A stretch of 64,000 nucleotides of DNA from Spirosoma profusum (GTDB lineage: Bacteria > Bacteroidota > Bacteroidia > Cytophagales > Spirosomataceae). A program made the position numbers and the translations under genes. The stretch is taken from the NCBI RefSeq assembly GCF_014699005.1, contig NZ_JACWZY010000012.1:124001-188000 (forward strand), written 5' to 3'. The notes beneath the pieces were generated by a model. That model searched no databases, was not told the origin of the DNA, and worked only from the letters and a program-made list of their open reading frames with translations. This document shows positions 54,681 through 63,483 of this stretch, in pieces. Positions within the stretch are counted from its first letter, which is position 1. Each line of letters starts with the position of its first letter.

Positions 54681-54989
54681 TTATTTAGAACCTTCCTGAT
54701 TTTTGAGGACTTTCTGCAAAAGTTGTTGAATGGCCCGCAATTCCTGCTGGCTTTGTTGCTGTTGGGCTTCTAATACCTGCACCTTTTCGGTGAGTTGGCT
54801 ATTGGCGATACGTAGCGTTTGCCGCTTCTGCTGTTGCTGACGATTGGCTTTCTCCAGTTGACTATTGTAGAGGGTGAGTTTCTCAATCTTTTTGAGCAAC
54901 GTAGCATCCATCTTCACTACATCCTGAGCCGGAGGAACGTATTAGTTCTTTTCCAGTAATTGTTTCAAGAGTTGTTCTGTTTCGTTCAT
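54681..54989 (-). pseudogene. coiled-coil protein gene interrupted by in-frame TAA
   Basis: From ATG 54989 the frame reads MNETEQLLKQLLEKN, then TAA at 54942-54944, then continues in the same frame as YVPPAQDVVKMDATLLKK and a Gln-rich heptad coiled coil to the stop at 54681. Removing the stop gives one continuous 102-residue protein; the downstream part can also start at ATG 54911 (77 residues) or GTG 54917. The simplest reading is a recent nonsense change in a small coiled-coil gene; reinitiation, readthrough or a sequencing error are alternatives. It lies between the second barrel gene and the TonB receptor. Confidence 0.6.
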
Positions 54990-55237
54990 TTCGGTCTGAT
55001 ATTGTTAGTTGATTGCTTATCAAACGGAATGGCTAAGCCTTTTTCTAAACTTGCAAAAATCCAAAATATCTGTTCTTCCCTAAACCATTTTCATGAAATC
55101 ATACGTAGCATAAATAAATCGATCACTTTATTTCCGTTACATTTCAGATTCATCATTACCAGAACATTAATAATTCATTATCAATACCTTAAAATAATAT
55201 GCAACTTTTTTATTAAAATTAGTAACTATAATAAAAG
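54990..55237. other. AT-rich intergenic region
   Basis: About 250 bp, clearly more AT-rich than the average here, upstream of the coiled-coil gene. One TACGTA site; no frame, hairpin or promoter box that I can support. Confidence 0.45.
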
Positions 55238-55266
55238 AGTACCCGGCCGCAAGGCAACCGGGTACT
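55238..55266 (-). terminator. terminator hairpin after the TonB receptor gene
   Basis: AGTACCCGG and CCGGGTACT pair around an 11-base loop; on the minus strand CTTTTATTATAG follows. It is 80 bp after the receptor stop and would end the 61.4-55.3 kb unit. Confidence 0.7.
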
Positions 55267-55346
55267 GCAACTAACCTATGATTGAATAAATCGTACTAAA
55301 ATTAGAGAACTTAATCCGAAAGGACTAAGGAATTCTGCCTAACCTA

Positions 55347-57560
55347 TCAGATGGTTAAACCTACCGTCAGCGTGGCGCTACGTCCGTCGGATGGCCAGAT
55401 TCCAGCTCCTGGATAGAATGTCGGTCGTTTCGTGAAATATTGTCTGTTGGCCAGGTTGCTGATACTTCCACGGATATGCAGTCCTTTCCGCACGCGCCAG
55501 CTTCCGTTCAAATCCAACAGGCCATACGAAGGTACTGGTCCAATGGCTCCATTTGCCGAAGGCGTGGCGGTATTCAGTGCATCGGAAAACGTTTCGCTGA
55601 CGTAGCTGTATTGCAGCGTCAGGCTGGCGGTTCCGTAGCGGGCGGTCAGGCCGTTGCGACTTGTCCAGCGGGGAGCCGACTCTACCTGATTGCCCGTAAC
55701 AGTCCGGTTCTCCGTTCCCGCCGAAACGCGGCCACTGATGTAACGAGCGTTATTATAAGCCGTTGACGTAAAGCCACTTACCAGAAGTTTCTCAGTACGT
55801 AGCAACTGCGTTTCAATCAGTGCTTCAACACCTGTACTGCGGCTGTCGCCAATGTTGGTACGGAAAATATAGGTCGAACCATCCGAGCTATTCAGCAGCA
55901 ACGTACCAAGTCGGTTGCGATAGAGCAAGTCAAAAACTGTCATGTTGATGTGCAGATTCTGCCAGTGCGCATCGACGCCTACCTCAGCGTTATACCCAAA
56001 AGCATCTTTCAGACCCTTGTCGATACGTTCGTACACCGAAGTCGGAATGATGTCCTTGAAAATCACCGGACGATACGATTGCGACCAACCGCCATACAGT
56101 TTCACAAACTGGTTGATTCGATATTGTGCGTTGATACCCAGCAAGGCGAACTTATGGCTAATGTCGGTTGGCAGGTTGACAGGATCGTAGTAATCGATCA
56201 TGCCCCGAAATTCCGTTTTTCCATTCTCCACACGAATACCGGGCGACACCGTAAGTCGGTTGGTCAGCGAAAACTGGCTTTCGGCAAATACTGCTATGTT
56301 TTTGCTGCGGAAGTGCATATCGCGTCGGAACGGACTCGCCAGCGACAAGTCGAAATCGGTATCGGTACTGCCCCCGCCGAGTTGCCGACGGTGTAAGTCC
56401 GTACTAATCAATTGCACACCTGTTGCTGCCGTAGCCTGAACTGAACCGATACGATACCGGTGCAGTATACGAAGTTCGGACGTGTAGCTGTTGAAATTGT
56501 CGATGTCGACTTGCCGGGCCGCGTACGTCCGCGTAACACGGCTGATGGTGTCCGGTACGTTCGCCAGCCGGTCAAATAACACGCTGTTACGGTCGCCCAA
56601 TACAGCCGAGTTTGTCCAGAGCAGCCGCGTACGATCCGAAAGTTGCCAGTCAAACTTCAGCGATGGAATGTAAATATCTGGATTGAAGTAGTTTCGGCTG
56701 CGAGTCGATTGACGCGGGTCCTGAGCAAACATGGCATCGGTTAGCTGACCGGGAATTCGATACAGGTACATAGAACGCCCCAGTTCAGCTGTGATTCCCA
56801 GCCGAGGGTTTGCCTGAAAATGCAGCCGCCCAAACTGCGCTTCGGACTCAGATCGGCTGTTTTCCCGATACCCATCCGAGTGACGTCGGTAATAATAGGC
56901 ATAGTACGTTAATTTGCCGATTCGTCCACCGATGGCATTGTACGTACTCAACAGGCCAAAAGAGCCCACTGAGTTAATGGTTTCGAACCCAAACTTACGT
57001 GTCGTATCGGCCCCTTTTGTTACGTAGTTGAGCATACCGCCAAACTGGGCTCCGTATTGCAAGGAAGCTGTACCCCGTACCATCTCAATCCGCTCAATGC
57101 TTTCCATCGGGGCCGAGTAGTGGCTGGCGGGATAGCCATACATATCGGAATTGGTAATGACGCCGTTCTGTCGGATGTTATTTTCCCAGGAGCGGTGGGG
57201 GTCGAGGCCACGTGTTGATACGTTGATCTGATTGGCTGTTCCGTCCATATCATAGACAAACACGCCGGGAATTCGGGAAAAAATCAGGCGAGGAGTTTTC
57301 TCGGCTACGTTTACGTCGATATCTGAAAGGCGAACCACTTCACTACGTTTACCACCCATCAGATACGTACCATGTACTTCAGGCAAGGCTTCCATTACGG
57401 TCGAGCGGACACCCCGAACCGTGACCGGATTCAGCGTGCGGGAACGTAACGTATCGACCGCATCCTGCTGACCAGCAGCTATCTGGGCACTTAGCAGATA
57501 GACCATCAGTGCGGGCAGCGCTCCCTTCTTATAGCTATTATTAGTACGGTTGTATTTCAT
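55347..57560 (-). CDS. TonB-dependent receptor, FecA-like
   Basis: 737 residues from ATG 57560. Signal peptide (to about AAGQQ), plug domain with 'RIPGVFVYDMDGTANQINVSTRGLDPHRS' and 'ERIEMVRGTASLQYGAQFGG', then a 22-strand-type barrel ending in 'SATLTVGLTI'. The plug most resembles ferric-dicitrate (FecA) receptors. No carboxypeptidase-like N-terminal extension, so it is not of the SusC type and no SusD gene is present. It takes up a metal complex or other small ligand across the outer membrane with TonB energy. Last gene of a likely four-gene unit behind two barrels and a PAP2-like lipoprotein. Confidence 0.9.
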   Translation of the reverse strand: MKYNRTNNSYKKGALPALMVYLLSAQIAAGQQDAVDTLRSRTLNPVTVRGVRSTVMEALPEVHGTYLMGGKRSEVVRLSDIDVNVAEKTPRLIFSRIPGVFVYDMDGTANQINVSTRGLDPHRSWENNIRQNGVITNSDMYGYPASHYSAPMESIERIEMVRGTASLQYGAQFGGMLNYVTKGADTTRKFGFETINSVGSFGLLSTYNAIGGRIGKLTYYAYYYRRHSDGYRENSRSESEAQFGRLHFQANPRLGITAELGRSMYLYRIPGQLTDAMFAQDPRQSTRSRNYFNPDIYIPSLKFDWQLSDRTRLLWTNSAVLGDRNSVLFDRLANVPDTISRVTRTYAARQVDIDNFNSYTSELRILHRYRIGSVQATAATGVQLISTDLHRRQLGGGSTDTDFDLSLASPFRRDMHFRSKNIAVFAESQFSLTNRLTVSPGIRVENGKTEFRGMIDYYDPVNLPTDISHKFALLGINAQYRINQFVKLYGGWSQSYRPVIFKDIIPTSVYERIDKGLKDAFGYNAEVGVDAHWQNLHINMTVFDLLYRNRLGTLLLNSSDGSTYIFRTNIGDSRSTGVEALIETQLLRTEKLLVSGFTSTAYNNARYISGRVSAGTENRTVTGNQVESAPRWTSRNGLTARYGTASLTLQYSYVSETFSDALNTATPSANGAIGPVPSYGLLDLNGSWRVRKGLHIRGSISNLANRQYFTKRPTFYPGAGIWPSDGRSATLTVGLTI

Positions 57561-57591
57561 AATAAACTGTCGATTTTCAGGGTCAGACGCA

Positions 57592-57627
57592 CGCACATTT
57601 TCAGGAACAAATCCCTGAAAATGTGCG
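57592..57627. repeat. 14-bp inverted repeat between PAP2-like gene and receptor
   Basis: CGCACATTTTCAGG and CCTGAAAATGTGCG flank an 8-base loop, just upstream of the receptor start. Might lower expression of the receptor relative to upstream genes. Confidence 0.6.
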
Positions 57628-57692
57628 CCCTATCTGTTCGTTCCAACTATTGTGCCAGTTCAGCCGATACGTTGATTTTATACAGAATTCCG

Positions 57693-59240
57693 TTACAATC
57701 CAGACCCATCGGCCTTACCGCGATTGATGGCATAAGTGCCAATGTTTTTTCCGGCGCTCAGTCCTGCTTCGCAGTCGAAACGGTAGTGAATGAGTCCGTA
57801 AATGCGTGAGTTCGAAGCGTCTTTGGCCTGCTCCCAAAACTCGTTGGTACGTTCGGGGAAAACGCTTCCGAGCACAACAGCCGCAGCCGCCGAGAAAGTC
57901 GAGTGACCCGACGTATAGGACGGGAAATTTGGCAGACCTACCGATGTTTTCACGCCAAACTGTTGCGGTCGTGGATAGTAATAGTACGATTTGGTATCCC
58001 AGCAGCAGATGCCCGCATCCATAACCGCCGTATTAACGAGGGCCAACGTCCGCGCCATACGTACCTCGCTATAGCGCGCTTCGTGGGCGGCATTAGCGGC
58101 TATACGGTCCCAGTGTCCTGGTGGCGTGTAGCTACCGGCGCCATCGGCCCAGTAATTGGCGATACGTGCCTGCTCACGCGTCTGGTTTTTCTCAATCGAC
58201 TTCAACTCATCCAGTGCTTTGGTAAACTCTGGGCTATCGAGAGCCGGTGGTGCTTCGGGGCGCAGTTTGACTTTGGTTGCGGCATCGAAATTCCAGGTCA
58301 TCACGGCACCATAATTCGGCAGCATAGGTGGCCGAAGAGGACTCTCCTGGCTAACCCAGGCTTCCCGCAATCCCCGTTTTTGGGCATCAGCAATCATACC
58401 AGCTGTCAATGCCTGGTTATTAGCAGCACCCATTCCATCAGCGCGGGCGCGGGTCATCACCTTGGCTGCCACCTGATTACCCAGATCAACGCCAGCCGTC
58501 AGATCACTCTTTACGTTCATGCCAGCCCACAAACGACTGTTCTGACTTTCAGCCAGTTTGGCATCAATAAATGGCACTTCACCTGGAAACATGGCTTTCA
58601 GCACCACCGCCGACGCAGCAGCGACTACGGCATCTTCAGACGGATACGTCGGAATAGTTGTTACCGACAACGCCACACGTATACTGGGATCAACTTTCGA
58701 AGGGGCGGCCCGGTTGAATTTGTACTTGGCACTCCAGGTTGCTACCAGCGCATCATACTGGGCTACAGCCACATACGCCAGTGCACGAGCCGAGTAGGGT
58801 GGGTTGGCAAACGGAAATTTCGGATCGGCCAGCGGATTGGCGGCATCAGGAACCGGGTATTTGCCATCGGCAGTCGATGCGGGAGGTATGTTGTACCGGG
58901 CGCATAGTTCGCGGGCAATTTCGTTCCAGCGATACACGGCCCCGGTGCCCCAATATACCACAGCTTCCTGTTGCGCCTGCGTTAGTGAGGCCGATTTCGA
59001 TTTCAAATCAGCCAGGTCAGCCTGATATTCGGCTGATGACGTAGTGGCTGGTGTTGCAACCGTTACGTCGTTGGGCGACGTCAAAACGTAGGTTTTCCAC
59101 GTACCAGCTTTCTCGTCTACGCTCGTCGGAGTATAGCCAACACGTTGGGTTTCAGAAATGGTTTTATCGCAGGAAATCAGGGAACTGGCCAGTACGGTAA
59201 TGGCACCACCGATCACGAGCAACTTTTTATAGCGTTTCAT
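57693..59240 (-). CDS. PAP2/vanadium-haloperoxidase-like lipoprotein, intact site
   Basis: 515 residues. Lipobox LISC (Cys24). Two homologous units of about 170 residues: the N-terminal one (about 90-270) has 'KYKFNRAAP', 'PTYPSEDAVVAAAS' and 'SRLWAGMNVKSD', a decayed PAP2 pattern; the C-terminal one (about 350-512) has the full set: Lys417 and Arg424 (KSYYYYPRP), SGH (Ser444-His446 in PSYTSGHSTFS) and Arg479/His485/Asp489 in SRIYGLIHYRFD. The fold is shared by acid phosphatases and vanadium haloperoxidases; which reaction applies cannot be told from sequence. It is 9 bp downstream of the barrel gene and upstream of the FecA-like receptor. Confidence 0.88.
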   Translation of the reverse strand: MKRYKKLLVIGGAITVLASSLISCDKTISETQRVGYTPTSVDEKAGTWKTYVLTSPNDVTVATPATTSSAEYQADLADLKSKSASLTQAQQEAVVYWGTGAVYRWNEIARELCARYNIPPASTADGKYPVPDAANPLADPKFPFANPPYSARALAYVAVAQYDALVATWSAKYKFNRAAPSKVDPSIRVALSVTTIPTYPSEDAVVAAASAVVLKAMFPGEVPFIDAKLAESQNSRLWAGMNVKSDLTAGVDLGNQVAAKVMTRARADGMGAANNQALTAGMIADAQKRGLREAWVSQESPLRPPMLPNYGAVMTWNFDAATKVKLRPEAPPALDSPEFTKALDELKSIEKNQTREQARIANYWADGAGSYTPPGHWDRIAANAAHEARYSEVRMARTLALVNTAVMDAGICCWDTKSYYYYPRPQQFGVKTSVGLPNFPSYTSGHSTFSAAAAVVLGSVFPERTNEFWEQAKDASNSRIYGLIHYRFDCEAGLSAGKNIGTYAINRGKADGSGL

Positions 59241-59249
59241 AGAGATAGC

Positions 59250-60146
59250 TTATTTTTTGAAATTGATTTGATAAAGCAGACCCACCATGTAGCTCGTGCT
59301 CTGTCCTGCATTTAATCCGTCAACTACATAGCCGACACGGGCGTTAATGCCGATGTTACGTGGCTGTACTTTACCGTACCAACCTACCGACGTAGCCTTC
59401 ATATTGTTGGTCGGAAATGGCATATCGTTCCGGCGGATGTTGTCGCCACTCAGACAGTTGTTACGTTCTGCCCACACTTCTGTCTGCCAGCCTTTCCGTT
59501 GTACGCCTAGCCGAATGCCCGCATCATACGTATTTGGAACACTTACCATATTTGTATTATAAACCCGATCATCAGCCTGATAGGCATCGCGATCTACTTT
59601 TATCGTACTGCGCCAGCCATAGCTTCCATGTGCCGTTACGTACAGCCCCGTTTTTGGCTCTTTGTAGCTCGCTATCAACCGCCCTGTGGCTGTGCGGCAC
59701 TGCATTCCAATCGACATGGGAAGAAAATCCGGCACGTAGTTACCAACCGGAATCGATCCGCCTATAACGCCGTGCAGCGAGAAGCCACCTGTATTCAAAA
59801 CTTTCACTTTCAGCCAGGCCGAAAGGTCCTGAATGCCTTTCTGCCCCATCAGGTTGCCCGCGCTCGTGCTGGTCCAGACGTAGGGAATGCTTAGAATAAT
59901 GTTGACCCGATTGCTGATACCAATGGCCGGCATGAGCATGACACTCTGAGTGGTGTGCGTACCAATGTTGAAATTTTCGCGTTTGAACGAATTTTCCCAG
60001 TATTCTTTCCAGGAGCTATGCCCATACATAGCCGCCACACATACCTGTCCTTTACTCATGTAAATGGCATCGTGAGGCATCTGCGCGTGAGCAGCCAGCG
60101 GGGCCATCAATAAAGCAACGGCCAGCTTTTTTAGACTTGTTTTCAT
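59250..60146 (-). CDS. outer-membrane barrel, transporter-like
   Basis: 298 residues. Signal peptide (cleavage near AAHAQ), then strand-rich sequence with 'SIPYVWTSTSAGNLMGQKGIQDLSAWL' and a C-terminal 'VGLLYQINF'. Related to the barrel at 53599 along its length and to transporter/phenol-pathway-type barrels. The 9-bp gap to the PAP2-like gene downstream shows tight coupling, suggesting a joint role at the outer membrane. Confidence 0.8.
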   Translation of the reverse strand: MKTSLKKLAVALLMAPLAAHAQMPHDAIYMSKGQVCVAAMYGHSSWKEYWENSFKRENFNIGTHTTQSVMLMPAIGISNRVNIILSIPYVWTSTSAGNLMGQKGIQDLSAWLKVKVLNTGGFSLHGVIGGSIPVGNYVPDFLPMSIGMQCRTATGRLIASYKEPKTGLYVTAHGSYGWRSTIKVDRDAYQADDRVYNTNMVSVPNTYDAGIRLGVQRKGWQTEVWAERNNCLSGDNIRRNDMPFPTNNMKATSVGWYGKVQPRNIGINARVGYVVDGLNAGQSTSYMVGLLYQINFKK

Positions 60147-60248
60147 AAATTGGATTGTACAGTTACTAAAAACGAATTATCAAGGTTATTAATCAATTGG
60201 CGAAAGCTGTCTGAAACAGTGAGATCGGCTCCAGACAGCTTTCAGTTG

Positions 60249-61370
60249 CTAAAACCAGCGTGATACGTTTACCGAAATCAGGTAATCAGCAAAAGCCGCG
60301 TCGCCATGACGAACACCCAGTGGATCGAGTCGGTCGGAATAGCTTTTAATACGATTGCGATACACAGCCACCGGAACGGTTGCGGCTACCGACGTTTTGT
60401 TACGCATGTACGACAGGCCCGGCTCTACCGACACGATATATCCCGGACGCCGGAAACCCGAACTGCCACCGAACGCATCGGTAGCCGGTACACCTTCAAC
60501 CCGGCCACCCAGCATCACCGACAAACCCGGAATCGCTTTAATGGATTGCGACAATCCCAGACGAGCCGCAAACTGGTCGGCGACGGAGAACGAGCCGGTT
60601 ACCAGATCGATGGTCGACACTTCAGGATTGCGAACAACACCGTTGGTTTCGCGTGGATTGAACAGGTAAAAGCCGTTGGCATAAACCGTTAACGTACTGG
60701 TGAGTTGTGCATACCCCTGAAGCTCGATGCTGGCACCCACGCCCCCATCGCCTAACTGAATCGACTGGTCAACCGGCTTATTCACTACGTAGTCAGTACC
60801 TTCTTTGGTCAGCTTGTGGTAATCATCGGTTACGCCAGAATTGCCTGTTGGTAATTTGATACCCGCTCCTACTGCCAGATTCACTTTAGGAAGTTTCACT
60901 GGATTGATCAGCCAGTAGCTTCCCGAAATACGCAGATCACCGATTCCCTGCGACCCTGTGTGAAACCGTTTCTGCTGCGGATTCTGCGCTACAGCGTTGC
61001 CATAATGTTCATACAGCGACGAGCGGTCGTTATACTGAATCGGCAAATTCGCCGAAAACGACAGCCGCTGATTCACCATGTAAGTCAGCCCCAGATCGAG
61101 CGCGTGCGATACGTTGACAACTTCGGTGTTTTGTTCGAGTCGTTCGTGCTGCTCTACGTCGCCTTTGTAGTGGCGAAACGATCGAAAATAACGGTACCCC
61201 GCCGACACCTGCCAGTGTCCGCTACGTTGCTTAAAAAAATCGGCCGACGTAGCACCGCCGGGCGCCGAACAACTCATGTGCCGGACGGCCACGCAACCCT
61301 GCGCCAACGTCTTTGAGGTAAAAAATAATGTATACGCAGCCGCCAAAGCGATGGTAAAAATCGATTTCAT
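60249..61370 (-). CDS. outer-membrane barrel with Cys-rich N-terminus
   Basis: 373 residues from ATG 61370; the frame upstream to 61454 is not needed. Signal peptide ends near TLAQ, and the mature protein begins QGCVAVRHMSC, with two cysteines and a His before a barrel region ('LDLGLTYMVNQRLSFSANLPIQY', 'VNLAVGAGIKLPTG', terminal 'ISVNVSRWF'). The start could bind metal, but this is a guess. First gene of the likely unit with the 59250 barrel, PAP2-like lipoprotein and TonB receptor; 102 bp separate it from the next gene. Confidence 0.8.
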   Translation of the reverse strand: MKSIFTIALAAAYTLFFTSKTLAQGCVAVRHMSCSAPGGATSADFFKQRSGHWQVSAGYRYFRSFRHYKGDVEQHERLEQNTEVVNVSHALDLGLTYMVNQRLSFSANLPIQYNDRSSLYEHYGNAVAQNPQQKRFHTGSQGIGDLRISGSYWLINPVKLPKVNLAVGAGIKLPTGNSGVTDDYHKLTKEGTDYVVNKPVDQSIQLGDGGVGASIELQGYAQLTSTLTVYANGFYLFNPRETNGVVRNPEVSTIDLVTGSFSVADQFAARLGLSQSIKAIPGLSVMLGGRVEGVPATDAFGGSSGFRRPGYIVSVEPGLSYMRNKTSVAATVPVAVYRNRIKSYSDRLDPLGVRHGDAAFADYLISVNVSRWF

Positions 61371-61671
61371 AAGTAAGATTATCTGAGTTGGAAAAGAAAA
61401 ATTAATGGTCAATGCGTAATGAATAATTAGTCTAACAGCCAGACTATCAAGCATTATTCATTACGTATCACCTGCATCGTGAGCAGTAGATCCTTTCCGG
61501 GACGTAGTAGCGTAGTCCTAATGAAAAGCGTTTAACGAATAAATAGCAAACGGTTGATAACCACCCTGTACGTATAATTCATTAAGCATTATTCATTCCC
61601 ACAGGACGGCATCAACTAACCGACTTGTTTCGGAAGAAAACAGGCACGTAGCACACGATTGGTAATGCCAA
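61371..61671. repeat. intergenic region with AATGAATAATG-type palindromes
   Basis: Near 61395-61460 GTCAATGCGTAATGAATAAT and CATTATTCATTACGTA form an imperfect palindrome; a second piece (AATTCATTAAGCATTATTCATT) lies near 61577-61600. No gene. The promoter of the barrel/PAP2/TonB unit must lie between these and 61370. Confidence 0.55.
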
Positions 61672-62211
61672 TCAGATTTCGGGAGGGGGCGAATGTACAG
61701 GTAGGGCACGGGCGGCAATCACAAACAATACGTCTGGAATGCGAATAGCTTCGCGCCATTGAGGGGCAAGAAAACTAAAAATAACTCGCGGATTGGGCGA
61801 ATATTCTTTCAACAGAAACTTCAGGAATTGATTCGCTTTTTGCTGCGAATCGGTAGCACCGGCAATGTGTTTGTTGAGAAATGACAGTAAATCACTACGC
61901 CAGAACGAATGGCTTTCCGACTGAAGGCCAGCGATATGCAACGTATCACCCTGAATCTCCATGCTCACTACCGAATAATACTGCCCCCGATACGTGAATC
62001 CATCCGACGTAGTACTTGCAATGGCACTGGCATCGGGCTTATCCTTCAGCGGAATCTGGAATTCAACAATACTATCGACGGAGCGATACACCAAAAGCCG
62101 CTCCGACAGGTCGTGCTCGGCCTGCCACCACGTACCCACAAACACCAGCACATAGGCCAGTGTGTGGTAGAGGAGTAAGCCAAAAAGACCAATAGAAACT
62201 GCTTTTCTCAC
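61672..62211 (-). CDS. membrane-anchored protein, function unknown
   Basis: 179 residues if begun at GTG 62211, which puts a single membrane helix ('SIGLFGLLLYHTLAYVLVFV') at the N-terminus; the frame stays open to 62361, where the extra 50 residues look non-coding. The rest is soluble with 'FTYRGQYYSVVSMEIQGDTLHIAGL' and a C-terminal 'FSFLAPQWREAIRIP'. No family recognised. It precedes the barrel/PAP2/TonB unit on the same strand by about 300 bp, so a link is possible but unproven. Confidence 0.65.
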   Translation of the reverse strand: MRKAVSIGLFGLLLYHTLAYVLVFVGTWWQAEHDLSERLLVYRSVDSIVEFQIPLKDKPDASAIASTTSDGFTYRGQYYSVVSMEIQGDTLHIAGLQSESHSFWRSDLLSFLNKHIAGATDSQQKANQFLKFLLKEYSPNPRVIFSFLAPQWREAIRIPDVLFVIAARALPVHSPPPEI

Positions 62212-62396
62212 GAACTCAATAAGGAAAGTTTGTTCAAAAATAATACTAATTTTTAAACAAATAATAGGCCGTATCGGATAATTTCTGCTTTTAGCAGCAC
62301 ATACATCGTCGGCGTATATAGTCATACGTCTATTTTCGATACGTCGAACGTATTGGCCCAACCCCGTTACAAATACATTATTGCAATCAAAAGTTG

Positions 62397-62404
62397 TAAT
62401 TTTG
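62397..62404 (+). promoter_or_regulatory. TAnnTTTG promoter box for moaA
   Basis: TAATTTTG matches the -7 consensus, 16 bp before the moaA ATG, so the leader would be about 10 nt. ATTG about 14 bp upstream is a poor -33. Confidence 0.5.
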
Positions 62405-62420
62405 TGTTAGTCCAAAACCG

Positions 62421-63401
62421 ATGATTTACGACAACCATAACCGTCCCATTACCTATCTCCGGCTGGCTGTAACTGACCGCTGCAATTTGCGGTGCTTTTA
62501 TTGTATGCCAGAAGAAGGTATCAAGTACCTGCCCAAACATCAGGTGTTGACCTATGAAGAAATGGAGCGAGTGGTACGTGTGCTGGCGCAGTTAGGTGTG
62601 CATAAAGTACGTATCACGGGCGGAGAGCCGTTTGTGCGATCGGGCTTGATGGGTTTTTTACATCGGTTGGCAGCAATTGACGGACTCACAGATGTATCCA
62701 TAACGACCAACGGTGTTTTGACGGCCCCACACGTAGTGGATTTAGCAGCTATGGGCGTTAAATCCGTGAACCTGAGTCTCGATACGTTAGACAGGGAACG
62801 GTTTCGAAAAATCACACGTCGCGATGAATTGCCAGCCGTTCTGAAAACCCTCGACGCGCTGCTGGACGCAGGTATTCAGACTAAACTCAATGCGGTAGTG
62901 ATGGACGGGCAAAACATAGAAGATTTGCGTCCGCTTTCCGAACTAACTCGATCCTTCCCGATTGATGTGCGGTTTATTGAAGAAATGCCGTTCAACGGTG
63001 AAGGCACTCATTACCCGGTTCTCTACTGGACGCACCAACGTATTGCCGATGAACTGCGTGAGTTCTTTCCGGATTTGCAGAAACTCACTGATTCTCCATT
63101 TTCAACGGCGGCCACGTATCAGGTTCCGGGGCATCTGGGCACGATTGGTATAATTGCTGCTTTCAGTCGTACCTTTTGCGGCACCTGCAACCGAATTCGC
63201 CTGACTGCTCAGGGCACGCTTAAAACCTGTCTCTACGACAACGGAGTACTCGATATTCGGGCCATGCTACGTTCGGGTGCATCAGATACCGAACTGATAG
63301 CAGCCTTTCAGAAAGCGTTCGCCCATCGGCCACTCAACGGCTTCGAAGCCGAGCAACAACGCGACACCGTGACCGAGTCGATGGCTACGATTGGAGGATA
63401 A
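62421..63401 (+). CDS. moaA: GTP 3',8-cyclase (molybdenum cofactor biosynthesis A)
   Basis: 326 residues. Radical-SAM cluster CNLRCFYC (Cys21, Cys25, Cys28), 'ITGGEPFVR' SAM-binding motif, the second, substrate-binding cluster FCGTC...C (Cys253, Cys256, Cys270), and the C-terminal Gly-Gly tail needed for activity. Converts GTP to 3',8-cyclo-GTP, first step of molybdopterin synthesis. No other moa genes are in the window; they may lie outside. Confidence 0.97.
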   Translation: MIYDNHNRPITYLRLAVTDRCNLRCFYCMPEEGIKYLPKHQVLTYEEMERVVRVLAQLGVHKVRITGGEPFVRSGLMGFLHRLAAIDGLTDVSITTNGVLTAPHVVDLAAMGVKSVNLSLDTLDRERFRKITRRDELPAVLKTLDALLDAGIQTKLNAVVMDGQNIEDLRPLSELTRSFPIDVRFIEEMPFNGEGTHYPVLYWTHQRIADELREFFPDLQKLTDSPFSTAATYQVPGHLGTIGIIAAFSRTFCGTCNRIRLTAQGTLKTCLYDNGVLDIRAMLRSGASDTELIAAFQKAFAHRPLNGFEAEQQRDTVTESMATIGG

Positions 63402-63483
63402 GTTTTTATGTCTGAGATAGGATGTATAATATAAGTGTTGCAGCGTAGGGGAATATATCATATACCCTACTTCATACATCTTA

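Noticed and set aside
57903..58907. 334-codon plus-strand open frame
   Set aside because: It is antisense to the PAP2-like gene, which has a lipobox, conserved motifs and a close paralogue. The antisense product is rich in Arg/His and shows no family pattern.
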